Source: Sutcliffiella sp. FSL R7-0096 | GTDB lineage: Bacteria; Bacillota; Bacilli; Bacillales; Bacillaceae_I | Length of the DNA: 64,000 nucleotides | Assembly: GCF_038595065.1 (NCBI RefSeq) | Contig: NZ_CP152003.1 | Span: 352,001-416,000 of the forward strand | Direction of reading: 5' to 3' | In this document: in pieces, positions 53,232-64,000 of the stretch | Layout of the letters: each line of letters opens with the position of its first letter | Position numbering within the stretch: the stretch's first letter is position 1 | The notes under the pieces: generated by a model | The model's database searches: none | What the model was told of the DNA's origin: nothing | The model's input: only the letters and a program-made list of their open reading frames with translations | Position numbers and translations under genes: made by a program

Positions 53232-53236
53232 TAAAT

Positions 53237-53327
53237 GGAGAAGTACTCAAGTGGCTGAAGAGGCGCCCCTGCTAAGGGTGTAGGTCGTGTAAGCGGCGCG
53301 AGGGTTCAAATCCCTCCTTCTCCGCCA
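53237..53327 (+). tRNA. tRNA-Ser (GCT)
   Basis: 91 nt with the long variable arm of class II tRNAs. Acceptor GGAGAAG / CTTCTCC, anticodon GCT in CCCCTGCTAAGGGG-like stem, T-arm GAGGGTTCAAATCCCTC, encoded CCA. Confidence 0.95.
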
Positions 53328-53334
53328 TTCTTAA

Positions 53335-53406
53335 GGCCCGTTGGTCAAGCGGTTAAGACACCGCCCTTTCACGGCGGTAACACGGGTTCGAATCCCGTAC
53401 GGGTCA
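53335..53406 (+). tRNA. tRNA-Glu (TTC)
   Basis: Acceptor GGCCCGT / ACGGGTC, anticodon stem-loop CCGCCCTTTCACGGCGG with TTC, T-arm ACGGGTTCGAATCCCGT. CCA is not encoded (CTA follows). Confidence 0.95.
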
Positions 53407-53410
53407 CTAC

Positions 53411-53449
53411 TAAGTGGGTTGCAAAGCAAGATTGCTTTGCTGCCCACTT
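53411..53449. repeat. Perfect hairpin between tRNA-Glu and tRNA-Val
   Basis: AAGTGGG..GCAAAGCAA pairs with TTGCTTTGC..CCCACTT around a short loop. No T-run, so more likely a processing or spacing hairpin than a terminator. Confidence 0.7.
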
Positions 53450-53456
53450 CCAATCT

Positions 53457-53532
53457 GGAGGATTAGCTCAGCTGGGAGAGCACCTGCCTTACAAGCAGGG
53501 GGTCGGCGGTTCGATCCCGTCATCCTCCACCA
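53457..53532 (+). tRNA. tRNA-Val (TAC)
   Basis: Acceptor GGAGGAT / ATCCTCC, anticodon TAC in CCTGCCTTACAAGCAGG, T-arm CGGCGGTTCGATCCCGTC, encoded CCA. Confidence 0.95.
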
Positions 53533-53682
53533 GAGGGACATTATCCTCTATCTATTTAAGAACATCGTGGACTTTGGTGTCGATATTATTCCGCCTATTT
53601 CCTTCTGAAATAGTCAAAATAATATCTGCGGTGTAAGCTCATGTAGCTACTCCAAGAAGATAGATTCACGAAGTATAATCAG

Positions 53683-53757
53683 TGGGCTATAGCCAAGCGG
53701 TAAGGCATCGCACTTTGACTGCGACATGCGTTGGTTCGAATCCAGCTAGCCCAGCCA
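53683..53757 (+). tRNA. tRNA-Gln (TTG)
   Basis: Acceptor TGGGCTA / TAGCCCA, anticodon TTG in CGCACTTTGACTGCG, encoded CCA after G. Confidence 0.95.
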
Positions 53758-53773
53758 ACTTTATAAAATGTAT

Positions 53774-53857
53774 GCGGGTGTGGCGGAATTGGCAGACGCG
53801 CTAGACTTAGGATCTAGTGTCTTTGACGTGGGGGTTCGAGTCCCTTCACCCGCACCA
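53774..53857 (+). tRNA. tRNA-Leu (TAG)
   Basis: 84 nt class II tRNA. Acceptor GCGGGTG / CACCCGC, anticodon TAG in CTAGACTTAGGATCTAG, extra arm, encoded CCA. Confidence 0.95.
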
Positions 53858-53881
53858 TACATTTTCTAGCCATTCATTTTC

Positions 53882-53967
<86 letters not shown>

Positions 53968-53988
53968 AAAAATAATTTCAAAAAAGTG

Positions 53989-54017
53989 TTGACATGAAAC
54001 GCTGAAATTGATATTAT
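53989..54017 (+). promoter_or_regulatory. Internal promoter before tRNA-Arg and the rRNA operon
   Basis: TTGACA (53989-53994), 17 bases, TATTAT (54012-54017): a strong sigma-A promoter within the tRNA cluster. It would transcribe three tRNAs and the rRNA operon. Confidence 0.8.
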
Positions 54018-54065
54018 AGTTAAGTCGCCTCTGAGAGCGACATTGAAAATAAACATTATTACGAA

Positions 54066-54142
54066 GCGCCCGTAGCTCAATTGGATAGAGCGTTTGACTA
54101 CGGATCAAAAGGTTAGGGGTTCGAGTCCTCTCGGGCGCGCCA
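54066..54142 (+). tRNA. tRNA-Arg (ACG)
   Basis: Acceptor GCGCCCG / CGGGCGC, anticodon ACG in TTTGACTACGGATCAAA, T-arm GGGGTTCGAGTCCTC, encoded CCA. Confidence 0.95.
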
Positions 54143-54158
54143 TTATTTATAAAGTGAA

Positions 54159-54232
54159 CGGGGAGTAGCTCAGCTTGGTAGAGCACTTGGTTTGGGACCA
54201 AGGGGTCGCAGGTTCAAATCCTGTCTTCCCGA
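54159..54232 (+). tRNA. tRNA-Pro (TGG)
   Basis: Acceptor CGGGGAG / CTTCCCG, anticodon TGG in CTTGGTTTGGGACCAAG, T-arm CAGGTTCAAATCCTG. CCA not encoded. Confidence 0.95.
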
Positions 54233-54244
54233 TTTCTAGATAAT

Positions 54245-54318
54245 GCGGGTGTAGTTTAATGGTAAAACCTCAGCCTTCCAAGCTGATGTCGTGGGTTCGA
54301 TTCCCATCACCCGCTCCA
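54245..54318 (+). tRNA. tRNA-Gly (TCC)
   Basis: Acceptor GCGGGTG / CACCCGC, anticodon TCC in CAGCCTTCCAAGCTG, T-arm GTGGGTTCGATTCCCAT, encoded CCA. Confidence 0.95.
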
Positions 54319-54336
54319 TAATATTGAATGATCTTT

Positions 54337-54356
54337 GAAAACTAAACAAAACAACA
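54337..54356 (+). promoter_or_regulatory. 16S processing stem, 5' strand
   Basis: GAAAACTAAACAAAACAACA is complementary to TGTTGTTTTGTTTAGTTTT at 56008-56027 beyond the 16S gene. Together they form the long stem cut by RNase III in rRNA maturation. Confidence 0.75.
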
Positions 54357-54438
54357 GCGTCATAACGTTAATTCTACGGGATTAACAAAATGATTTAAGT
54401 AACACAAGCTAGCAAATTTTGAGCAAAAGCTCAGACTC

Positions 54439-59124
<4,686 letters not shown>

Positions 59125-59244
59125 AACAATTGAAATAAGTGAACGATATGAATATCTTGATACGAACACATTATCTAGTTTTGAAGGAACAAGAAAGTTG
59201 AAAAACTTCTTGATTTTTCTACTTAGTTATTTTACAATAGTATA

Positions 59245-59363
59245 TGTCTGGTAATGATGGCGAAGAGGTCACACCCGTTCCCATACCGAACACGGAAGTT
59301 AAGCTCTTCAGCGCCGATGGTAGTTGGGGGATCTCCCCCTGTGAGAGTAGGACGTTGCCAGGC
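59245..59363 (+). rRNA. 5S ribosomal RNA
   Basis: GGCGAAGAGGTCACACCCGT, CCGAACACGGAAGTTAAGCT and GTGAGAGTAGGACG are conserved 5S segments. The ends CTGGTAATG / CGTTGCCAGGC pair. Confidence 0.95.
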
Positions 59364-59396
59364 AAGTGCTTTTGTAAAAATAGCATATATTATTGT

Positions 59397-59473
<77 letters not shown>

Positions 59474-59478
59474 AATAA

Positions 59479-59554
59479 GGTCCCGTGGTGTAGCGGTTAA
59501 CATGCCTGCCTGTCACGCAGGAGATCGCCGGTTCGATCCCGGTCGGGACCGCCA
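59479..59554 (+). tRNA. tRNA-Asp (GTC)
   Basis: Acceptor GGTCCCG / CGGGACC, anticodon GTC in CCTGCCTGTCACGCAGG, T-arm GCCGGTTCGATCCCGGT, encoded CCA. Confidence 0.95.
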
Positions 59555-59604
59555 TTCTTTTAAAATGCGAAACTAGGTTTCGTTATTTTTTTTGTCTTTT
59601 TTTA

Positions 59605-60165
59605 TGACTTTTTGACGACTGAACCATTCATTTTTGCACTTATGGTGGCCCCATACACCCTCAATGACAACTGAACACCTCATATTTCCGCATGTGGTGG
59701 TTCCATACACCCTCAATGACGACTGAACATCTCATAATTCCGCGTGTGGTGGTTCCAAACGCCCTCAATGACGACTGAACATCTCATAATTCCGCGTGTG
59801 GTGGTTCCAAACGCTCTCAATGACGACTGAACACCTCATAATTCGGCTTGTGGTGGTTCCATACACCCTCAATGACGACTGAACACCTCATAATTCGGCT
59901 TGTGGTGGTTCCATACACCCTCAATGACGACTGAACACCTCATAATACGGCTTGTGGTGGTTCCATACACCCTCAATGACGACTGAACACCTCATAATAC
60001 GGCTTGTGGTGGTTCCATACACCCTCAATGACGACTGAACATCTCATATTTCGGCTTGTGGTGGTTCCATACACCCTCAATGACGACCGAACACCTCATA
60101 TTTCCGCATGTGGTGGTTCCATACGTCCTCAATGACGACCGAACACCTCTTGTGGTGGTTCCAAA
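59605..60165. repeat. 52-bp tandem satellite, about 10.7 units
   Basis: TCAATGAC starts at 59661, 59713, 59765, 59817, 59869, 59921, 59973, 60025, 60077 and 60129, an exact 52-bp period. Each unit contains GACGACTGAACACCTCATAA, then (T/C)CGGCTTGTGGTGGTTCCA and TACACCC. A degenerate first unit starts near 59609 and the last is cut short at 60150-60165. Units in the centre are nearly identical, outer ones diverge. No ORF runs through it and there are no unique spacers, so it is not CRISPR. Confidence 0.92.
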
Positions 60166-60208
60166 GCCCCCAAAAAAATGAAGCCCCCACCAACGAGGCT
60201 CCATTCCA
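60166..60208 (-). terminator. Rho-independent terminator of the DUF2268-like gene
   Basis: Minus strand: GGAGCCTC, short loop, GGGGCTTC, then ATTTTTTT. Confidence 0.75.
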
Positions 60209-60234
60209 ACTACCTTCTACCTGCAACCTATTTA

Positions 60235-61158
60235 TTAATTATAATTAGCTTTATGCGCTTCAAGGATTTCTTCGGAAGTGGCAGCTGACCAATCTTCAAT
60301 GGATGCCCCATCATTTGCGTCTACATAGGACTGAACCATTTTGTAGCTTTCGCTGTATCCATATTGGCTAGGTAGACCGTTTCTTCCACCTTTGAAGATT
60401 TCTTGTGCCTTTTTATCATCTTCCTTTTCCAATTCGCCTTCAATTCTTGACCATAGATCTTTGTTGTATGTTTCATCTACAGGTGCTACGTTGATGTTAG
60501 GGTATACAAGCTTTTGGAACATAGTTCCTTTTCCTTCGATTACAAGGTTGTCCAAAACGGTGAATGTTTCGCCGTTATAGTGGTTATCCATCCAGTAGCT
60601 GTGATGATACTTGTTAGCTACACCTGCTTTAAGAATGTTGTCTGTCGTGTTGCGGTCAAAGAAAACAACAATTTGGCCTATACCTGCAGTTACAAAGGTT
60701 GCCGGTGCGTTGTTGTCTGTCGGGAATACACATACAGTGGTTTTGCTACCTTCTAGTGGAAGCTCATTGGACGATTTTGTTAAAGAATCTTTGATGGCAG
60801 CATTGATCTTGCGAGTGTCCATTCTCTTTAGGTTATCCTGAACAGCGATTCTGTTCTTTGGTGGAGCAAGAACATAGTCTGTCTTCTGTTCAAATTCTCC
60901 GCCCTTGTAACATCTATCCGCAACCTCATCAAGGATGCTTGAAGTGTACAGTTCAGTTGCTTCTTCCCCTTTAAGTCCTTCTGCATAGAATGCTTCATAC
61001 AACTGGTACACGTGAATAATCTCAAATTCTTGTCCATCTTTTTCAAAGGTGTACTCTAAGCCTACTGCCTCTTCGGTTTCGGCTTCTACTCCTCCGTTGT
61101 TACAACCTGTTAATGCTACAGCCATGATGAGAAAAAAGAAAAAACTAGTAAAGCGCAT
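60235..61158 (-). CDS. DUF2268-like lipoprotein with altered HExxH site
   Basis: 307 residues, ATG after TAGGAGGGAAATC. The lipoprotein signal peptide ends VALTGC (Cys19). The middle and C-terminal regions (GIGQIVVFFDRN, then VANKYHHSYWMDNHY, VIEGKGTMFQKLVYP) resemble DUF2268 / YjaZ-type predicted zinc proteases, which carry an HExxH-like HEYHH motif. Here His-Glu are replaced by Asn-Lys (AACAAG), one base change each, so proteolysis is doubtful. The assignment is by eye and moderate. Exposed on the outer membrane face; single gene facing the satellite. Confidence 0.55.
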   Translation of the reverse strand: MRFTSFFFFLIMAVALTGCNNGGVEAETEEAVGLEYTFEKDGQEFEIIHVYQLYEAFYAEGLKGEEATELYTSSILDEVADRCYKGGEFEQKTDYVLAPPKNRIAVQDNLKRMDTRKINAAIKDSLTKSSNELPLEGSKTTVCVFPTDNNAPATFVTAGIGQIVVFFDRNTTDNILKAGVANKYHHSYWMDNHYNGETFTVLDNLVIEGKGTMFQKLVYPNINVAPVDETYNKDLWSRIEGELEKEDDKKAQEIFKGGRNGLPSQYGYSESYKMVQSYVDANDGASIEDWSAATSEEILEAHKANYN

Positions 61159-61283
61159 TGATTTCCCTCCTAAGATAGTATTTGCCCCCTATAGATTATA
61201 TATCGGCAACCAAGTTTAAATATTCTATAAATTATGACAAATTCCTTCTTTTTCATTATATTTTTATTAAGGAAATATTACCC

Positions 61284-61310
61284 ACAAAAAAGCCACCTCT
61301 AGAGGTGGCA
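61284..61310 (-). terminator. Rho-independent terminator of the DUF3243 gene
   Basis: Minus strand GCCACCTC-TAG-AGGTGGC-type stem followed by TTTTTTGTGGG. Lies 48 bases past the stop codon. Confidence 0.8.
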
Positions 61311-61357
61311 GGATGTTTAGATATGTTTTATCAAAGTGTAGGGTGTATTTCCTACGA

Positions 61358-61675
61358 TTAATCTACTAGTTTGACTAGCATGTGCGCAAGTTTGTGGCGC
61401 TCGTCTTTGTCGCCGACTTTCCAGAGTTCCTGAAGAAGCTTTTCTTCACTATTTCTTGGGTCCTCATGCTTCGCTAGGTAATCTCCTACTTTTTCAGCTG
61501 CAACAGCAAGCTGTTCTTCTCCTAGCCCCACTTTTTTCCCTTTGGAGACTTTTTCACTTAAATAGCTCTTGAAGGTATCGAAGTCGGCGAGGATCTGTTC
61601 TTTCTTGCTTGGATCCATATTTTCTACTTTACGTTCTACTCTGTCTTCTGTAGCTTCACGATCTGTGTATGCCAT
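61358..61675 (-). CDS. DUF3243 family protein, YmfJ-like
   Basis: 105 residues from the ATG at 61675, ten bases after AAAGGAGG. All-helical: a charged N-terminus (about 1-25), then ILADFDTFKSYLSEKVSKGKKVGLGEEQL and KVGDYLAKHEDPRNSEEKLLQELWKVGDKDERHKLAHMLVKLVD, matching the DUF3243 core (B. subtilis YmfJ, about 85 residues). Function unknown. Single gene with its own terminator, between the lipoprotein and thiL. Confidence 0.8.
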   Translation of the reverse strand: MAYTDREATEDRVERKVENMDPSKKEQILADFDTFKSYLSEKVSKGKKVGLGEEQLAVAAEKVGDYLAKHEDPRNSEEKLLQELWKVGDKDERHKLAHMLVKLVD

Positions 61676-61833
61676 TTCATTTATTCCTCCTTTAAATTTA
61701 AGCGTTCTCTTGTCCATATCCTTTTTATGGGAGTGTTAAACCTTATCAAGCATATCCTGGCAGAATTATTTTCTTTATAGTGTCCCTTTCGCTATAATAG
61801 TGGGTAGCAGTCGGAAGCAAAGGAGTGAAGAGA

Positions 61834-62808
61834 TTGTCCATTTCAGATGAGTTTGCTTTTATAAAAGATATACAGCCAGCTAGATTGTTTCATGAAGAGA
61901 TGGTGATTGGGATCGGTGATGACGCGGCAATTGTCTCTTTTGAGGATGGATATGAGAAAATCGTGTGTGTGGATACGATGGTGGAAGATGTCCATTTTAC
62001 AAGACAGACGATGGCGCCCTTTGATATTGGTTTTAAGGCACTTGCCGCTAACATCAGTGATGTGGCAGCGATGGGTGGATACCCGATGTATTATCTCGTT
62101 TCCATCACCATCCCGAAAAGCTGGAAACCCGATGAGCTGAAGGAAATCTATAACGGCATGAAGCAGCTTGGCGATCAATATGAAATGGATTTGATCGGTG
62201 GAGACACGACTTCCGGCAAAACGATGGTGTTAAGTGTTTTTGTTATTGGTAAAGTGGAAAAGGGGAAAAGGCTGCTCCGTTCTAATGCGAAGGAAGGCGA
62301 TGTGGTGTTTGTCTCCGGTTCATTGGGCGATTCGGCTGGTGGATTGGATATCCTTTTACATAACAGGCCTGTTGCATATCAAACATTAGTAACGAAGCAT
62401 CAACAGCCCAAGCCTCAGGTGGCCTTAGGAAGGATCTTGAGCCGCTATGAGCGTGTTTCCCTAAACGATGTGAGTGACGGCTTGGCAAGTGAGCTTCTGG
62501 AGATTGCAGAAGCCAGCCAGGTAGATATTTTGATAAATAAGGAAACAATACCTATAAGTGATGATTTACGGAACTATGATGCGGACAAGGCCTTCAGTTG
62601 GGCCATGACTGGCGGGGAAGATTTTGAGTTGGTAGGATCCCTTCCTGCTTCTGATTGGGATTCCTTGCATGAGAAATGTATGGCATCCGGTATACCGATC
62701 AGCAAGATCGGTTCCGTCCAGGGTGGTCAGGGACAAGTATTCTTGAAGACGGATGAAGGGCTGCAGAAGCTGAAAAAAGAAGGATATAATCATTTTAATA
62801 GAAGTTAG
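61834..62808 (+). CDS. thiL: Thiamine-monophosphate kinase
   Basis: 324 residues from the TTG at 61834 (AAAGGAGTG upstream; a GTG at 61825 overlaps this site). AIR-synthase-like fold: the N-terminal DEFAFIKDI, magnesium-binding IGIGDDAAIV, VDTMVEDVHF, AANISDVAAMGG, LIGGDTTSG and the C-terminal SDGLASELLEIAEAS and MTGGEDFELVGS. Phosphorylates thiamine phosphate to the active diphosphate. First gene of the thiL-tsaE-tsaB-rimI block conserved in Bacillus. Confidence 0.94.
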   Translation: MSISDEFAFIKDIQPARLFHEEMVIGIGDDAAIVSFEDGYEKIVCVDTMVEDVHFTRQTMAPFDIGFKALAANISDVAAMGGYPMYYLVSITIPKSWKPDELKEIYNGMKQLGDQYEMDLIGGDTTSGKTMVLSVFVIGKVEKGKRLLRSNAKEGDVVFVSGSLGDSAGGLDILLHNRPVAYQTLVTKHQQPKPQVALGRILSRYERVSLNDVSDGLASELLEIAEASQVDILINKETIPISDDLRNYDADKAFSWAMTGGEDFELVGSLPASDWDSLHEKCMASGIPISKIGSVQGGQGQVFLKTDEGLQKLKKEGYNHFNRS

Positions 62809-62820
62809 GAGTAGGATGAT

Positions 62821-63276
62821 ATGTTGCAAGTGGAGCTTATGACACATTCTGCCGAGGAGACCATGGCAAAGTCCGAGGCGCTAGGAAAATTGATGAGAGG
62901 CGGCGAGGTCCTGCTGCTGGAAGGTGATCTTGGCGCAGGGAAGACCACTTTTACAAAAGGGTTGGCAAAAGGGCTTGAGATCAAGAGGAATGTAAACAGT
63001 CCTACCTTCACCATCATCAAGGAATACCAAGGGCGCCTTCCGCTCTACCATATGGATGTGTACCGCTTGGCTGACAGTGAAGAGGACCTTGGATTTGATG
63101 ATTATTTTGAAGGAGAAGGTGTGACGGTGGTGGAATGGGCACACCTGATCGAGGAATTTTTACCGAATGAGCGGTTGGAAATCTATATCTATCACCATGG
63201 GGACGATGAACGGAAGCTCGTGCTCACGCCAAAAGGGGAAAGATATGAAGCTATTTGTAAGGAGTTAATGGAATGA
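62821..63276 (+). CDS. tsaE: tRNA threonylcarbamoyladenosine ATPase TsaE
   Basis: 151 residues, ATG after TAGGAGTAGGATGAT. P-loop LEGDLGAGKTTFTKGLA, switch regions VNSPTFTIIKEY and LYHMDVYRL, and VTVVEWAH. ATPase partner of TsaB and TsaD in making t6A37 in tRNAs reading ANN codons. Overlaps tsaB by four bases (ATGA). Confidence 0.94.
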   Translation: MLQVELMTHSAEETMAKSEALGKLMRGGEVLLLEGDLGAGKTTFTKGLAKGLEIKRNVNSPTFTIIKEYQGRLPLYHMDVYRLADSEEDLGFDDYFEGEGVTVVEWAHLIEEFLPNERLEIYIYHHGDDERKLVLTPKGERYEAICKELME

Positions 63277-63968
63277 CGAAAGTATTAGCAATCGATACAT
63301 CCACCTATGTGTTAGGGGTAGCAATTGTCGAGGAAGATAAAGTAATTGGGGAACTGGTGACAAATGTGAAAAAGAACCACTCGCTGCGAGCAATGCCTGC
63401 AGTAGAGAAGCTTATGCAGGATTGTGATGTGAAACCTGCAGATCTTGAGCGGATTGTGGTGGGAAAAGGGCCAGGATCTTATACGGGAGTCAGGATCGGT
63501 GTGACGCTTGCGAAGACGTTGGCTTGGTCGTTGAAGATTCCGCTTGTTGGGATTTCCAGCTTGGAGCTTGTGGCAGCGAATGGCCGTTATTTTCAAGGAA
63601 GTATCTGTGCCTTGCAAGACGCAAGACGTGGTCAGGTGTATACGGGGCTTTATCGTTTCCAAGAGGACGAGCTGATCACGGAGATGGAGGACGTGAACAT
63701 CCTGATGGTAGACTGGCTGCAGGCGTTAAAAGAAAGACAAGAGCCGGTATTGTTCATCGGGAATGACGTGCACCTTCATAAGGAAACCATCATAGAGTAC
63801 CTTGGGGAACTGGCTCATTTTGCTCAGGTCAGCGAAAATAACCCAAGACCTAGTGAGCTGGCTTTTCTTGGCTTGAAAAGGGAGGCAGAAGATGCCCATT
63901 CCTTCGTGCCGAACTATACAAGGCTTGCAGAAGCAGAGGCGAAATGGCTGGAAAGTAAAGAAAAATAG
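63273..63968 (+). CDS. tsaB: tRNA threonylcarbamoyladenosine protein TsaB
   Basis: 231 residues, overlapping the tsaE stop. ASKHA fold N-terminus KVLAIDTSTYVLGVAIVEED, ERIVVGKGPGSYTGVRIGVTLAKTLAW and DARRGQVYTGLY are TsaB signatures. Non-catalytic partner of TsaD. A probable rimI starts nine bases after the stop codon. Confidence 0.94.
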   Translation: MTKVLAIDTSTYVLGVAIVEEDKVIGELVTNVKKNHSLRAMPAVEKLMQDCDVKPADLERIVVGKGPGSYTGVRIGVTLAKTLAWSLKIPLVGISSLELVAANGRYFQGSICALQDARRGQVYTGLYRFQEDELITEMEDVNILMVDWLQALKERQEPVLFIGNDVHLHKETIIEYLGELAHFAQVSENNPRPSELAFLGLKREAEDAHSFVPNYTRLAEAEAKWLESKEK

Positions 63969-63977
63969 GTGAGCGGA

Positions 63978-64000
63978 ATGAATACAATGATAGGAATCTC
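63978..64000 (+). CDS. Start of the next gene, probably rimI (partial)
   Basis: ATG at 63978 preceded by TAGGTGAGCGGA; only seven codons (MNTMIGI) are visible. In Bacillus the next gene is ydiD/rimI, the ribosomal protein S18 acetyltransferase. Identity is inferred from order only. Confidence 0.35.

Noticed and set aside
53048-53608. ORFs of 64-75 aa across the tRNA cluster
   Set aside because: They run through tRNA sequences and have no ribosome sites.
59605-60165. CRISPR array
   Set aside because: The 52-bp units are contiguous and almost identical throughout, with no unique spacers and no cas genes nearby.

Overview
The window is a chromosomal segment of a Bacillaceae bacterium, a Bacillus or close relative. 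Gene order and content match the Bacillus subtilis backbone closely: ddl-murF-cshA, ydbS-ydbT, a rhomboid protease, acpS-ydcC-alr-ndoAI-ndoA, the complete eight-gene rsbRA-to-rsbX sigma-B operon, tex-cmpA-sprT-like, a tRNA cluster, a 16S-23S-5S rRNA operon, then thiL-tsaE-tsaB. Strong AGGAGG ribosome sites, frequent TTG and GTG starts, low-GC Firmicute promoters and sporulation genes (cmpA, ydcC) agree. I cannot fix the genus from sequence alone.

Layout. 1-7.9 kb: the end of cydC, a ykoGHI-like two-component system with two PepSY proteins, and a Fur-boxed ABC exporter. 7.4-18.7 kb: stress and accessory genes (YflT-like protein, YhfW-like Rieske oxidoreductase, VWA lipoprotein, ppaC, a chimeric ABC/TVP38 pseudogene with a CDP-alcohol phosphatidyltransferase, two 48-49 aa membrane proteins, CsbD, a frameshifted Asn-rich KGG protein, a YhdF-like dehydrogenase). 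19-28.4 kb: bioB with a BirA operator, helD, a TVP38 protein, and a copper island (csoR-copZ-copA, a His-rich exported protein, a small siroheme/4Fe-4S-like protein). 28.9-44.4 kb: a beta-propeller protein, then the cell-wall, RNA-helicase and toxin-antitoxin backbone. 44.7-49.6 kb: the sigma-B stressosome and partner-switching operon with its internal sigma-B promoter. 49.9-52.8 kb: tex, cmpA, sprT-like. 53-59.6 kb: ten tRNAs, rRNA operon, two tRNAs. 59.6-60.2 kb: a 52-bp tandem satellite. 60.2-64 kb: a DUF2268-like lipoprotein, a DUF3243 protein, and thiL-tsaE-tsaB with the first bases of a probable rimI.

The genes connect through regulation. The sigma-B operon near 45-49 kb is joined by sigma-B-type promoters (GTTTAA-N13-GGGWAT pattern) in front of the YflT-like gene, csbD and a small membrane protein, so several genes of the 7-17 kb block look like members of its regulon. 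CsoR operators lie before csoR and again before copA. A consensus Fur box covers the expected start point of the ABC exporter, and a BirA-type palindrome precedes bioB.

The least explained content is intergenic. Four arrays of a short conserved core repeat at an almost exact 21-bp period (two helical turns). Three use TTGTCCGAA and share a polarised end module (a 31-32 bp gap, then a last pair); one uses TTGGCAYGAAC. There is also an approximately 117-bp hairpin element with GCTCTTTTC inverted ends (five copies), a 70-150 bp GC-rich element (nine copies) that repeatedly sits between a gene and its terminator, and the 52-bp satellite next to the rRNA operon. The 21-bp phased arrays are the best candidate for an undescribed system.
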